From Lachnospiraceae bacterium (GTDB lineage Bacteria; Bacillota; Clostridia; Lachnospirales; Lachnospiraceae), in contig JAFSZZ010000071.1 in NCBI GenBank assembly GCA_017458765.1, positions 1-41,311 of the forward strand: 41,311 nt of DNA. Direction: 5' to 3'. The position numbers and the translations under genes are program-made. The number at the start of each line of letters is the position of its first letter. The first letter of the stretch is position 1. Positions 1-8,765 of this stretch are shown here, piece after piece. The notes beneath the pieces were generated by a model. The model saw only the letters and a program-made list of their open reading frames with translations, made no database searches and was not told the DNA's origin.

Positions 1-87
1 CCGCCTGGCTCCATCGATTAGCAACGCAGTTTTTCCGGCGCTATATTCTTTCCATTGGAGCATCTTATCCAATACTTTTCTTTTCAT
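1..87 (-). CDS. AAA+ ATPase (DUF4143-type), 5' end only
   Basis: Only the first 29 codons lie in the window; the gene continues past the left edge. The start (MKRKVLDKMLQWKE) and the following GKTALLIDGARR match the opening of a large family of bacterial ATPases that begin with a short helix, then KTALLIDGARRVGKS (Walker A), and usually end with a DUF4143 domain. The Walker A lysine itself is outside the window. The biological role of these ATPases is poorly known; some are linked to mobile or toxin-like modules. The ATG at 87 is preceded by AAGGTG six bases upstream, which is also part of the nearest repeat box. Family assignment rests on the N-terminal signature alone. Confidence 0.7.
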   Translation of the reverse strand, partial: MKRKVLDKMLQWKEYSAGKTALLIDGARR

Positions 88-92
88 CGAGC

Positions 93-195
93 GCACCTTT
101 TCAAAATCAATTATTTAAATTATATCACTTTTTCAAGATTTATACTTTGCGATTTCTGCACCTTTTCGCCATCAGTGTCATTTTAGCACCTTTTC
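93..195 (-). repeat. Iterated GAAAAGGTGC boxes upstream of the ATPase gene
   Basis: Read on the minus strand, GAAAAGGTGC occurs exactly at 186-195, 158-167 and 93-102, with a degenerate copy GAAAAAGTGA at 125-134. Starts are spaced 28, 33 and 32 bases apart, about three helical turns. The copies surround a TATAAT at 119-124, and the last copy supplies the AAGGTG that can act as ribosome binding site for the ATPase. Copies at 158 and 186 are extended by a 5' GC. This layout suggests an operator array, possibly autoregulatory; the function is inferred. Confidence 0.6.
119..147 (-). promoter_or_regulatory. Possible promoter of the ATPase gene
   Basis: A perfect TATAAT lies at 119-124 on the minus strand, 31 bases before the ATPase start. 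The hexamer 17 bases further upstream (AAGTAT, 142-147) is a poor -35, so the promoter would be weak or activator-dependent. It sits inside the repeat-box array. Confidence 0.35.
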
Positions 196-237
196 GCGAC
201 TTAATCAACTGTAAGACTGTCAGATTATTTCAGGTTG

Positions 238-278
238 TTAAAAAACTGCGGCTTTGTCAAACTCGAAAGGGTCAAAGC
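238..278 (-). terminator. Weak terminator after the LplC-type permease
   Basis: On the minus strand a 6-bp stem (GCTTTG/CAAAGC, 273-278 with 251-256) is followed after five bases by TTTTTT at 240-245. It is about 40 bases past the permease stop and is the only terminator-like element there. The stem is short and the T-run is offset, so confidence is limited. Confidence 0.35.
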
Positions 279-316
279 GGAATAGATTTTTAAACCGTGT
301 AACATAATGTAATGAC

Positions 317-1234
317 TCACTTGCCGGCTCCGGCAGTTAATCCCTTTACAAGATATTTCCTGAAAAACGGATATGAAACAATGATCGGAGCGATTATCAC
401 GACCGCCAGAGCCATTCTGAATGATTCAGTAGGGATATCGGCTATCACAGACCCTGAGATATTTTCACTTGAAGAAAGGATCGCTGCGCTTTTCTCCATA
501 TTGTACAGGACATACTGCAGGGTATAATATCTGCCATGATCGGAATCAGTGTACAGAAGGTTCTCATACCAGCTGTTCCAGTATCCAAAGGCTTCAAATA
601 TCCCGACCGTTATAATGATCGGCCGTGACATGGGGAGTACGAACTGTCCGAATATCCTGTATGTTGATGCCCCGTCTATCCTTGCAGCCTCAAGGATCTC
701 CCCGGGAATGTTATATCTGAAATAAGTGCGCATAACCAGTATATACCAACTTGAGCAGGCCGTTGGCAGTATAAGCGCAAGGATCGTATTCTTAAGTCCG
801 AATACCTGCGTGTTCACCGCGTATGAAGCCGCAAGACCACCTCCGAAAAACATGGGCAGCATGATCATGGCTGTGTAGAGCCTGCTGAACCTGTAATCAT
901 TCCGGCTGATCGCATAAGCCATTGTACTTATAAGGATCAGTGACAGAACGGTCCCGACTACCGTGATAAAAACAGTTACCGTAAACGAGCTGACGATCCG
1001 GCCTGCACTCCCTGCAAGATACCTGTATGCATCAAGAGACCATTCATCCGCTATAAAGCGGTATCCGTTTCCCGCTATCGACCTCTCAGAGGAAAATGAG
1101 ATTGATATTATAAATGCCACTGGCAGAAGAATTATGACAGACAAAAAGACCATAAAGATACTTAAGGCAATATCTGCCCCTCTGCCAAGTCCCCTTATTC
1201 CCTCCGTACCGTCACCCATCCTTTCGTATCTCAT
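317..1234 (-). CDS. Sugar ABC transporter permease, LplC/YtcP type
   Basis: 305-aa inner-membrane permease of the CUT1 (MalG-like) class, one of two channel subunits for import of a carbohydrate, probably an oligosaccharide. Several hydrophobic helices are visible. The cytoplasmic EAA loop is clear (EAARIDGASTYRIFGQFVLP, about residue 181), the site that docks the ATPase. The C-terminus (FFRKYLVKGLTAGAGK) has the KY.VKGLT.GA.KG pattern typical of YtcP/LplC proteins. Its ATG overlaps the stop of the LplB-type gene by four bases (ATGA), implying translational coupling. Substrate cannot be told from sequence. It is the last gene of the run. Confidence 0.93.
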   Translation of the reverse strand: MRYERMGDGTEGIRGLGRGADIALSIFMVFLSVIILLPVAFIISISFSSERSIAGNGYRFIADEWSLDAYRYLAGSAGRIVSSFTVTVFITVVGTVLSLILISTMAYAISRNDYRFSRLYTAMIMLPMFFGGGLAASYAVNTQVFGLKNTILALILPTACSSWYILVMRTYFRYNIPGEILEAARIDGASTYRIFGQFVLPMSRPIIITVGIFEAFGYWNSWYENLLYTDSDHGRYYTLQYVLYNMEKSAAILSSSENISGSVIADIPTESFRMALAVVIIAPIIVSYPFFRKYLVKGLTAGAGK

Positions 1235-2208
1235 AACACGCCTCCCTCAGGATCGATCCTCTTTATCATCCGATCCGCTATCAGAAGAATGATACAGCCT
1301 ATCCCGTTCTGCATTAGTGATGCGGCTGCACTGAAGCCGTAATTTGACTGCTCGGTAAGGGCTTTAAAAACAAAGACATCAATAGTCTGGGTTACCTGCC
1401 CGATTGATCCCGAGTTTCTCGTCACCTGATAAAACAGTCCAAAATCAGAGGACAGGATATGTCCCAGATTAAGAAGGACCATTACAATAATAACATTCTT
1501 AAGAGAAGGAATGATAACATGTCTTATGACCTGAAAAACACCGGCACCGTCCACAGCCGCCAGATCATACAGTTGCGGATCGATACCCATAATATTTGCA
1601 TAATAAAGAAGCATTGAATAGCCCGAACTCTTCCACAGCATCACTATCACAAGAACAAAGGGCCATACCGACGGTTCCTTATAAAAATTGACCGTCTGTT
1701 CTCCGATCCCTTTCAATATGGTATTGATCATGCCCTTATCGGCCGACAGAAAAGCATATACAAAATAACTTACTATGACCCACGACAGAAAATACGGGAG
1801 CAGCATTAAGACCTGTACGGCCGATCTTATTTTTGAAGATCTGATATATGATAATACTATGGCAAGTGCAACCGGTATAACGGTACCAAGTATAAGAAAC
1901 ACGATGTTATACAGAAGTGTATTCCTGAGAACCTGCCATATCTGAGGATTCAGGAACAGAAACCGGAAGTTTGAAAATCCCGCCCATTCGCTCCCGAAAA
2001 GAAGACTGTAAATAAAGCTCTTCCCGGGGATAAGCCTGTATCGCTTGAATGCTATCACTATGCCGAACAGCGGAAAATAGCAAAAGGCAATATACCACAA
2101 AAGTGTCGGCAAAGATAATACCGTCAGTGCCTTATCCTTTTCATTAAAATTCTTTCTGTTCCTATCCTTCATGTCACATAAATTATCGGACTTGCTCTTC
2201 GGTATCAT
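1231..2208 (-). CDS. Sugar ABC transporter permease, LplB/YteP type
   Basis: 325-aa partner permease (MalF-like, CUT1) of the adjacent LplC-type protein. It has an N-terminal helix with LLWYIAFCYFPLFGIVIAFKRY, characteristic of the LplB/YteP family, and an EAA-loop-like segment LAAVDGAGVFQVIRHVIIPS near residue 220. The listed start overlaps the upstream ABC gene by 26 bases. A second ATG at 2172 (codon 13) would begin just past that stop; neither has a strong ribosome binding site, so the start is uncertain. Importers of this type usually lack a dedicated ATPase and borrow a shared MsmX/MsmK-type one; no such ATPase is encoded nearby. Confidence 0.92.
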   Translation of the reverse strand: MIPKSKSDNLCDMKDRNRKNFNEKDKALTVLSLPTLLWYIAFCYFPLFGIVIAFKRYRLIPGKSFIYSLLFGSEWAGFSNFRFLFLNPQIWQVLRNTLLYNIVFLILGTVIPVALAIVLSYIRSSKIRSAVQVLMLLPYFLSWVIVSYFVYAFLSADKGMINTILKGIGEQTVNFYKEPSVWPFVLVIVMLWKSSGYSMLLYYANIMGIDPQLYDLAAVDGAGVFQVIRHVIIPSLKNVIIVMVLLNLGHILSSDFGLFYQVTRNSGSIGQVTQTIDVFVFKALTEQSNYGFSAAASLMQNGIGCIILLIADRMIKRIDPEGGVL

Positions 2209-4288
2209 ATAATCTGCGATATTCCTCGCATGAAGCTATAAGCTCATCATGCTTACCCTGAGCAAGTACTCTTCCGTCCTCTATATATAAAATCCTGTCA
2301 GCATCCACCACGGTCGACAGCCTGTGCGCGATCATAACGATCGTACTCGTGCCGTGTATGTTCATAAGCGCACGCTTGATCTTAGTCTGGGTAACATTAT
2401 CAAGTGCACTTGTCGCCTCATCAAGCAGCAGTATACTGCACTCCCTCAGGAGACTCCTCGCGATCGCAAGTCTCTGTTTCTGGCCTCCGGAAAGATTTAC
2501 TCCACCTTCACCTATCACAGTATCATATTTATCCGGCATAGCCGCAATATCTTCATCAATACAAGCCAGAGAGGCGGCTCTGTGCATTTCTTCCTCGGTC
2601 ATATCTGGTTTTACCATCTTTAAATTATCCCGTATGCTCATACCGAAAATATAGGGGGCCTGGGTTACCACACTCATACACCCGCGAAGGGTATCGCGGT
2701 CAAATTCCCTTATATCGATCCCATCGATCATCACGGTGCCGCTGAATGCTTCATACAACTTGGATATAAGATTAAAGATCGTTGTCTTTCCCGAACCGCT
2801 CCTCCCGACCAGGGCAACAGTCTCTCCCGCGTTAATGGTAAAGTTCATATCAAAAAGAACCCATCTTACGGAAGTGTTCAGTTTATGGATATTATACGAA
2901 AACCTTACATTCCTGAAGCATATCTCTCCCCGTATCTTATCCTGCGCTCTTATGCCATACTGCTCCTTGGGAAAAACAGCGTCATTGTTTATATCCGAAA
3001 GCCGCTCACACGAAAGATTGAATTCGGTAATAAAATCCATGAGCGTCCCCATCAGTGTTATCGCAGGTGTTCCAAGATTTGAATAATAGTTAAAAAGGAT
3101 CAGTGTCGTAGCTACCGAAAAGGTCCCCATTTCAAGCAAGAAAGCAAGTGTCACGACGAAAACCAGGAATCCCCCTTCACTTGCAAAGCCTCCTGCAAGC
3201 TTGTATTTTAGATTTTTCAAGTACCAGAACATACGGGCATCGTTGGCTTCACCGATCCTTATATCAAGTTCTTTTCTGAATGTATCCTCTGCATGACCAA
3301 GCTTGATATCCTTAGCACCGCGCACCATCTCGCCAACCGTCGTGGTATATCTTTCATTGGCATTCCTGAACAGGCGTCCGTTTTGTTTGGATATCTTTTC
3401 ACGCCTTAACTCCATTAATATTCTCACTGAAAAAATTACGACAGTAAGGCCGAATATCAGCGGACTTACCATAAGCATTGCGCACAGTATTCCTATATAC
3501 TGGCATATCTGAGAGATGTTATCCGCAAGCGTATTGAATGCCGTGGCAAGATTTGAGGTGTCGGTTGTCAGTCTTTGTATGAAAAGCCCGGTCCCGTTCT
3601 CATCTATACAACGGTTTGTTATCTTAAGGACGCTGTCCGCAATCTCAGCCTCCAATGCCGTAAGTGTCCTGTTGTACACAACATTGTATGCCCAGTTGCA
3701 TACCGTCAGAACGATGTGTGACAAGAGATTTATCGCAAAAAGAGCGAGCGCCATATATAATAGCCGGCGAAATGCGGAATTTGTATATGCCACGATGATC
3801 CCGGCACTCAAAATGGGCGCTATTATCATAAGTGCCACACTTACAAGCTGCATAAATACGGCCATGAACAGATAACGCTTATGCGGTGAAGTATATTTCC
3901 ATGCAAAACCAAGGTTATCGGCAAGTGATTTCCTGATCGTAAAGGAATATGTAAAGATATTTATGCCGTCACGGTATATCCTATCCGGTGCGCCGCTCCA
4001 GTCGTGAAGAGCTTTTATAAGTATAAGAGAGTCGGATAACCTAAACGGATCATACTCTTCACCTTTGATGCTCAGGATGACCTTAAGTTTACCGCTCTTC
4101 CTACGGACCCGCAGCTGCACCGGTATACCGGTCCCGACATTATCACGAAAAGCGATGAGGATCTCCTCCATACTGAGTCTGAGCCTTACCCTGTCATCCT
4201 TGGATCCACCGGCCTTCTCAAGAGCAGCTTCCGCTTCACTCACACAATGTTCTATGTATTTGTCTTCAAGTGTTCCTGTTATCCTCAT
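2183..4288 (-). CDS. ABC exporter-type half transporter with GHKL-ATPase-like N-terminus
   Basis: 701 aa in three parts. Residues 1 to about 115 resemble an RsbW/SpoIIAB-like GHKL ATPase: SMEEILIAFRDN (39-50) looks like an N-box and GEEYDPF (76-82) like a relic of the G1 box, without the glycines needed for good ATP binding. Residues about 135-420 form an exporter-type six-helix membrane domain. Residues 450-701 are a complete ABC ATPase: Walker A GRSGSGKT (495-502), Q-loop Q543, signature LSGGQ (599-603), Walker B ILLLDEA (619-625) and switch H655. It is coupled by ATGA to the binding lipoprotein and overlaps the LplB-type gene, so it sits inside a sugar-importer operon. Transported substrate is unknown; possibly a peptide, lipid or drug-like molecule. 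Confidence 0.88.
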   Translation of the reverse strand: MRITGTLEDKYIEHCVSEAEAALEKAGGSKDDRVRLRLSMEEILIAFRDNVGTGIPVQLRVRRKSGKLKVILSIKGEEYDPFRLSDSLILIKALHDWSGAPDRIYRDGINIFTYSFTIRKSLADNLGFAWKYTSPHKRYLFMAVFMQLVSVALMIIAPILSAGIIVAYTNSAFRRLLYMALALFAINLLSHIVLTVCNWAYNVVYNRTLTALEAEIADSVLKITNRCIDENGTGLFIQRLTTDTSNLATAFNTLADNISQICQYIGILCAMLMVSPLIFGLTVVIFSVRILMELRREKISKQNGRLFRNANERYTTTVGEMVRGAKDIKLGHAEDTFRKELDIRIGEANDARMFWYLKNLKYKLAGGFASEGGFLVFVVTLAFLLEMGTFSVATTLILFNYYSNLGTPAITLMGTLMDFITEFNLSCERLSDINNDAVFPKEQYGIRAQDKIRGEICFRNVRFSYNIHKLNTSVRWVLFDMNFTINAGETVALVGRSGSGKTTIFNLISKLYEAFSGTVMIDGIDIREFDRDTLRGCMSVVTQAPYIFGMSIRDNLKMVKPDMTEEEMHRAASLACIDEDIAAMPDKYDTVIGEGGVNLSGGQKQRLAIARSLLRECSILLLDEATSALDNVTQTKIKRALMNIHGTSTIVMIAHRLSTVVDADRILYIEDGRVLAQGKHDELIASCEEYRRLYDTEEQVR

Positions 4289-5838
4289 AAGTTACTCAGA
4301 TACTCATCAAGCTGCCGCTGTGCTTCCTTCCTGACATCTTCAAGACCTATCTCATCCATCTGCTCTCTCATAGTCTTTATAAGCTCATCCGTATCCGCGG
4401 TTCCGGTAACCAGTTCGGCCGAATAGGTACTCCAGACGGCATCAAGTGCCGCTATCTTATCTTCCACCGGTGTGGGATCGAAGCTGAAGCCTTGCGTATC
4501 ACTTATCCTCGCATCCTTATACCCCTCATATACCTTAGCCCACTGATCCGGATCCGCAAGGTTGTCTTCTCCCGCAGATACCACTGATGCACTGATGGCA
4601 GGTCCGGTCACAAACGCATCGAGCATGTAATGATCGTTTCCTTCATCGGTTCTTATCACGGTGTCTTTATAATAGTTAAAATGTTTCCCTTCTATCCCGT
4701 ATGCAAGAGTATCCCTAAATTCCCTGTCTGTGTATAGAAGCTCGATATATTTAAGGCAGGCCTTAACATGCTCCTCATCAGCTGCCGCATTTATCGCGGT
4801 CAGGGCTCCCTGCTGCGTTGCTCTTGACATATTGGGGCCTATGAACCTGACAAGCTTTACATTAAAACCGAAGCTTTCGGGATCTGACCAGCCCATAAAT
4901 CCGGTCCATGCCGTACCTGTCCGCACCGGTGTTTTTACTGATATCGGAACTTCTTCGGTCGTCGCCGCATCCGGGTTGACATATCCCTTCTCATACCACT
5001 CATGCAATTTCCTGAGCATCCCAATATACTCTTCATCATCAAATACGGGAATTATCTTTGTTCCTTCATCGGTACCGGCCTTACTGTAAGGAATGACCAG
5101 GTATCTGCTCACTATTCTTTCATGGACCTGAAACAGACCGGTGATCCCCGAACTCGGAATATAGTAGGCATATACGTCGGGATTGTCCTGCTTCCATGCC
5201 TCAAGATAAGGCTCCAGATCCGCAAATTTCATCTCTTCGGGAAGAGTCATCCCCTTCTCGCCCTCAAAATAATCGCTGTTCATACGGAAGAACACCTCGG
5301 CTCCCAGATCCTTGAGCAGCGGAACACCGTATATCTTACCGTTAAGCGTGCCTATCTGCCACCAGGGATCCACTGCCTTATAAAGCTCGGGCGTTTCTTC
5401 CTTAACAAGCGAGGATATATCATAATAATATCCTTTGCCTGCATTTATATCAAAATCATTACACCAGTCACAGCTGAAAGTCATATCATAATAGTCACCC
5501 GTCTGGAGATCCAGATCAAACTGCTCTTCGTTTTTATATATCATCTTAACTGTAACACCTATCTTCTCGGCCGAGATCTCATTTGCCCTTTTCAGGACCT
5601 CTTCCTGAGCATCAGGTGCTTCTCCTGTCGGTGAATATGACCACCATACAAGTTCAATGGGTTCCCCGGTCTGCGATGCAGCATCCTGTGCCTGCACACT
5701 ATCAGCCTGTTCATCTGCAGGAACAGCGGAATCATCTCCTGCCCCCTGTGTGCTGCCGTTCCCGCCCGCACCTGCACAGCCCGCAAGTACCAATGTCGAT
5801 AAAAGGATCAATAATGCAGATATAACGGTTTTCTTCAT
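4285..5838 (-). CDS. Sugar-binding lipoprotein, LipO/DUF3502 type
   Basis: Extracellular solute-binding lipoprotein that delivers a sugar to the LplB/LplC-type permeases. I start it at 5838 (517 aa) because AGGAGG lies six bases upstream of that ATG; an ATG six codons earlier has no comparable site. The signal peptide ends in the lipobox LAGC with acylated Cys21, followed by a low-complexity Gly/Ser/Ala/Asp/Gln linker. The mature part starts ELVWWSYSPTG, and the C-terminus (FDPTPVEDKIAAL through RQLDEYLSNL) fits the DUF3502 module of LipO-like proteins. The stop overlaps the ABC gene by four bases. Family is clear; ligand is not. Confidence 0.92.
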   Translation of the reverse strand: MKKTVISALLILLSTLVLAGCAGAGGNGSTQGAGDDSAVPADEQADSVQAQDAASQTGEPIELVWWSYSPTGEAPDAQEEVLKRANEISAEKIGVTVKMIYKNEEQFDLDLQTGDYYDMTFSCDWCNDFDINAGKGYYYDISSLVKEETPELYKAVDPWWQIGTLNGKIYGVPLLKDLGAEVFFRMNSDYFEGEKGMTLPEEMKFADLEPYLEAWKQDNPDVYAYYIPSSGITGLFQVHERIVSRYLVIPYSKAGTDEGTKIIPVFDDEEYIGMLRKLHEWYEKGYVNPDAATTEEVPISVKTPVRTGTAWTGFMGWSDPESFGFNVKLVRFIGPNMSRATQQGALTAINAAADEEHVKACLKYIELLYTDREFRDTLAYGIEGKHFNYYKDTVIRTDEGNDHYMLDAFVTGPAISASVVSAGEDNLADPDQWAKVYEGYKDARISDTQGFSFDPTPVEDKIAALDAVWSTYSAELVTGTADTDELIKTMREQMDEIGLEDVRKEAQRQLDEYLSNL

Positions 5839-5872
5839 TTTTTCCTCCTGAAACAATATATTTGTTTATTTC

Positions 5873-6907
5873 CTATACAATGAATGCGATTAGCACACAT
5901 AAAAGTACGACTACCGCATGGACCTTAACAAACATGAGCATGATCGCAACGGCTTCCCTAAGGAAAGCATTCGGCCAGAAATACCATTTTGTCCCGCTCC
6001 CTATAAACTGGGCCTTAAGTCCCGCCCTTGCCGCGAGCATACCGCTTCGCAGGACATGATAATTCGTAGTTACAACGGCTGCTTTTGCATCTTTATCGAT
6101 CCCGTCCATGATCTTTTTTGAAAACTCGAGATTTTCCATTGTATTCCTTGAGGATTTCTCCGCGATGACTTCGTAGTCTTCGGCGCCGTGACTTAAAAGA
6201 TACAATTCCATGGCAGAACCTTCACTCATAGGCTCATCCTCGCCCTGTCCGCCGCTCGGGATATATCTGGAACTTTTACCTGCATTCCATTCCTGTTCCC
6301 ATGTGAACCGCATCGCCCTGTTTACCCTTCCCTTTATAAGAGGACGCAGTTTTCCCTTTTTACTGATGGAACATCCGAGGATTATTATAAAGTCCTTGTC
6401 ATAGACGGGTTTTACCTTCAGTACCGCATACCCCATAACACATATCGCAAGAAACGTACACTCAAAATAACACAGTACCATCCTGTCCAGTATGAGCAGC
6501 GGTGTCACGACATCCGGAAAAGTACTGAGCGGTGCCCATAAGGCATTAACGAGTATAAGGTAAACAGCCGTAAGGATAAATCCGAGGAAATTGTGCATCC
6601 TGAAACCTTCATGGATAAGAAGCGAAACATTACTTATACAGACAAAAAGACAGATGCAGGAAATGGGTATAAAAAGATCCCTTGAGCACTCCCACAGGAA
6701 AACGGCGGTATCAAGCAGCGCAGACATATCACTGCGCATACCGCCTTCAGGGATACGGTGTATGCTCCCTAACAGGAGTGCACAAAGGAAAATGATAATA
6801 CTTACCAATATGATATTTCTGTATGCAAACGGGTCTGCGGCAAATGATCTTGTAAACACTGCGATCAGCAGGACTATCGCCGCAATAAACAATATCTGTG
6901 TCAACAT
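5873..6907 (-). CDS. YdcF/SanA family (DUF218) membrane protein
   Basis: 344 aa. The first 165 residues hold about five hydrophobic segments; residues 171-310 are a DUF218 domain with IIILGCSI (174-181), PSGGQGEDEPMSEG (217-230), a serine-rich SSRNTMEN segment (252-259) and TNYHVLRSG (281-289), followed by a final transmembrane helix. DUF218 proteins are associated with envelope functions in other bacteria (SanA, vancomycin resistance at high temperature; ElyC, peptidoglycan or enterobacterial-antigen assembly), but the reaction is not settled. It lies 12 bases after purC and 34 bases before the sugar-binding lipoprotein, so it is probably co-transcribed. No strong ribosome binding site precedes the start. 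Confidence 0.88.
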   Translation of the reverse strand: MLTQILFIAAIVLLIAVFTRSFAADPFAYRNIILVSIIIFLCALLLGSIHRIPEGGMRSDMSALLDTAVFLWECSRDLFIPISCICLFVCISNVSLLIHEGFRMHNFLGFILTAVYLILVNALWAPLSTFPDVVTPLLILDRMVLCYFECTFLAICVMGYAVLKVKPVYDKDFIIILGCSISKKGKLRPLIKGRVNRAMRFTWEQEWNAGKSSRYIPSGGQGEDEPMSEGSAMELYLLSHGAEDYEVIAEKSSRNTMENLEFSKKIMDGIDKDAKAAVVTTNYHVLRSGMLAARAGLKAQFIGSGTKWYFWPNAFLREAVAIMLMFVKVHAVVVLLCVLIAFIV

Positions 6908-6919
6908 CTGTTATCGGGT

Positions 6920-7795
6920 TCAGGCAAGTTCCCGTCCGGTGAGCATCCTGTATGCCTGCAGATATTTATCGATCGTTTTATCTACTATATCCTGAGGCAG
7001 TGTCCAGTCATGACCTTCATTTGCCTTGAGCCAGTCCCTTGCAAACTGCTTGTCAAATGAGGGCTGTGAATGTCCGGGCTCATACACGTCTGCCGGCCAG
7101 AAACGCGAACTGTCGGGAGTGAGCATCTCATCTCCAACTACGACATTTCCGTTTTCATCGAGTCCGAACTCGAACTTTGTATCAGCTATTATTATTCCCT
7201 TCTTAAGCGCATAATCCGCACATTTCTTATAAAGTGCGATCGTGTATTCCTTAAGCCTGGCGGCATATTCTTCGCCCTTACCGGGAAAATATTTCTCAAG
7301 ATGAGTTATGCTCTGTTCATAGCTTATATTCTCATCATGGGCGCCTATCTCAGCCTTGGTCGAAGGTGTATATATGGGTTCCGGAAGCTTGTCCGATTCC
7401 TTCAGTCCTTCCGGAAGCTTAATACCGCAGACATGTCCGTCCTTCTGATAGCTTGCCCATCCGCTTCCCGTAATATAACCTCTTACTATGCATTCTATCG
7501 GAAGCATGTTAAGCTTCTTTACCATCATGCTGTTTCCGGTAAATTCCGGCTTGCGGAAGAATTCCGGCATATCATTTACATCAACCGAGATCATATGATT
7601 GGGAAGGATATCCTCAGTCATATCGAACCAGAATTTTGACATCTGCGTAAGCACCGTTCCCTTTTTGGTGACCGTATTGTTAAGTATCACATCAAAGCAG
7701 CTTATCCTGTCTGTCGCAACCAGGATAAGACTGTCGCCCACATCGTATATCTCTCTTACCTTGCCTTCTTTTACCGGTCTGTATTCTTTACTCAT
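6920..7795 (-). CDS. purC: Phosphoribosylaminoimidazole-succinocarboxamide synthase
   Basis: 291-aa SAICAR synthetase, which joins CAIR and aspartate using ATP in purine synthesis (cytosolic). The N-terminal EGKVREIYDVGDSLILVATDR is the classic nucleotide-binding opening; ECIVRGYITGSGW and DTKFEFG further along are also family signatures. Length fits the longer, yeast-like class of SAICAR synthetases rather than the roughly 240-aa form common in Bacillus. AGGGAG lies upstream of the ATG. It is an isolated purine gene here, sitting between the oxidoreductase genes (24 bases away) and a DUF218 gene (12 bases), with no other pur genes in the window. Confidence 0.97.
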   Translation of the reverse strand: MSKEYRPVKEGKVREIYDVGDSLILVATDRISCFDVILNNTVTKKGTVLTQMSKFWFDMTEDILPNHMISVDVNDMPEFFRKPEFTGNSMMVKKLNMLPIECIVRGYITGSGWASYQKDGHVCGIKLPEGLKESDKLPEPIYTPSTKAEIGAHDENISYEQSITHLEKYFPGKGEEYAARLKEYTIALYKKCADYALKKGIIIADTKFEFGLDENGNVVVGDEMLTPDSSRFWPADVYEPGHSQPSFDKQFARDWLKANEGHDWTLPQDIVDKTIDKYLQAYRMLTGRELA

Positions 7796-7819
7796 CTTTT
7801 TCTCCCTGATACTTTTATT

Positions 7820-8758
7820 TTATTGTGCACATCTGTACTTAAGATTCTCCCAGCGTCTGTCCACTTCATTCTGGAACTGCACTAAAAGATCCTCATTTCC
7901 TTTTTTGAACAGATGCTTAAACCTTCCCTGTTCTCTTAAGAAGTCCTCGATCGGAAGCTTCTTCTTGGGCTCGTAGTTTAATATCCACTTGCCATTGTCC
8001 ACTTCAAACAGCGGCCAGTAGCATGTCTCCACCGCCAGCGAGCATATCTTCATCACCTCTGATGTCTCGTAACGCCATCCTCTCGGACAAGGAGCCATAA
8101 TGTTAAGAAAGGCCGCACCCTTTGTATATATGGCTTTTTCGGACTTCTCATACATGTCCTTGAAGTTCTGTGTCAGCGTTGTCTGTGCAACATAAGGGAT
8201 ATTGTGCTCCGCTATTATCGCAGCAAGATCCTTGCGTCCCTGAAGCTTTCCGTTGCTCTGAGTCCCGACCGGTGTAGTGGTCGTGTCTGCATACATCGGA
8301 GTTGCCGATGAACGCTGTATGCCTGTATTCATATATGCACCGTTATCATAGCACACATATACCATGTCATGTCCGCGTTCCATTGCTCCCGAAAGGGACT
8401 GGAAACCGATGTCATATGTTCCGCCGTCACCTCCGAAGGTTATGAACTTGAAATTATCATTTTCACCAAGACGTCCCTTTTTCTTAAGAGCCTTGTAAGC
8501 CGTTTCCACTCCGGACAGTGTTGCTCCGGCATTCTCAAAAGCATTATGGATATATGAATCCTCCCATGCCGTATAGGGATACATATAACTTGACACTTCC
8601 AGACATCCCGTCGCATTTCCTATGACTGCATGATCACCCTCATGCAGAGCGCGCAGCACGCCTCTTACCGCTATCGTCGCGCCACAACCTGCGCACATCC
8701 TGTGCCCTGCAGCCAGACGCTCGGGCTTGTTCATTACTTCCTTAAGATTATATCCCAT
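7820..8758 (-). CDS. porB: 2-oxoacid:ferredoxin oxidoreductase, beta (TPP-binding) subunit
   Basis: 312-aa thiamine-diphosphate subunit. MCAGCGATIAVRGVLRAL near the N-terminus carries the first two cysteines of the subunit's 4Fe-4S cluster; GDGGTYDIGFQSLSGAMERG followed by CYDNGAYMNTGIQ is the TPP/Mg site (GDGG...N pattern). A further conserved segment MAPCPRGWRY supplies another cysteine. With PorA, PorD and PorG it would oxidise pyruvate or a branched-chain 2-oxoacid to the acyl-CoA, reducing ferredoxin. Sequence features favour pyruvate (PorB-like) but 3-methyl-2-oxobutanoate cannot be excluded. The gene is seven bases after porA. Confidence 0.93.
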   Translation of the reverse strand: MGYNLKEVMNKPERLAAGHRMCAGCGATIAVRGVLRALHEGDHAVIGNATGCLEVSSYMYPYTAWEDSYIHNAFENAGATLSGVETAYKALKKKGRLGENDNFKFITFGGDGGTYDIGFQSLSGAMERGHDMVYVCYDNGAYMNTGIQRSSATPMYADTTTTPVGTQSNGKLQGRKDLAAIIAEHNIPYVAQTTLTQNFKDMYEKSEKAIYTKGAAFLNIMAPCPRGWRYETSEVMKICSLAVETCYWPLFEVDNGKWILNYEPKKKLPIEDFLREQGRFKHLFKKGNEDLLVQFQNEVDRRWENLKYRCAQ

Positions 8759-8765
8759 TCCGATC

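Noticed and set aside
93..195. CRISPR array
   Set aside because: Repeat units are only 10 bases with 18-23 base spacing and there are four copies; no cas genes in the window.
5002..5634. 210-codon plus-strand open frame opposite the sugar-binding lipoprotein
   Set aside because: Antisense to a clear gene, no ribosome binding site or recognisable domain; composition is that of a shadow frame.
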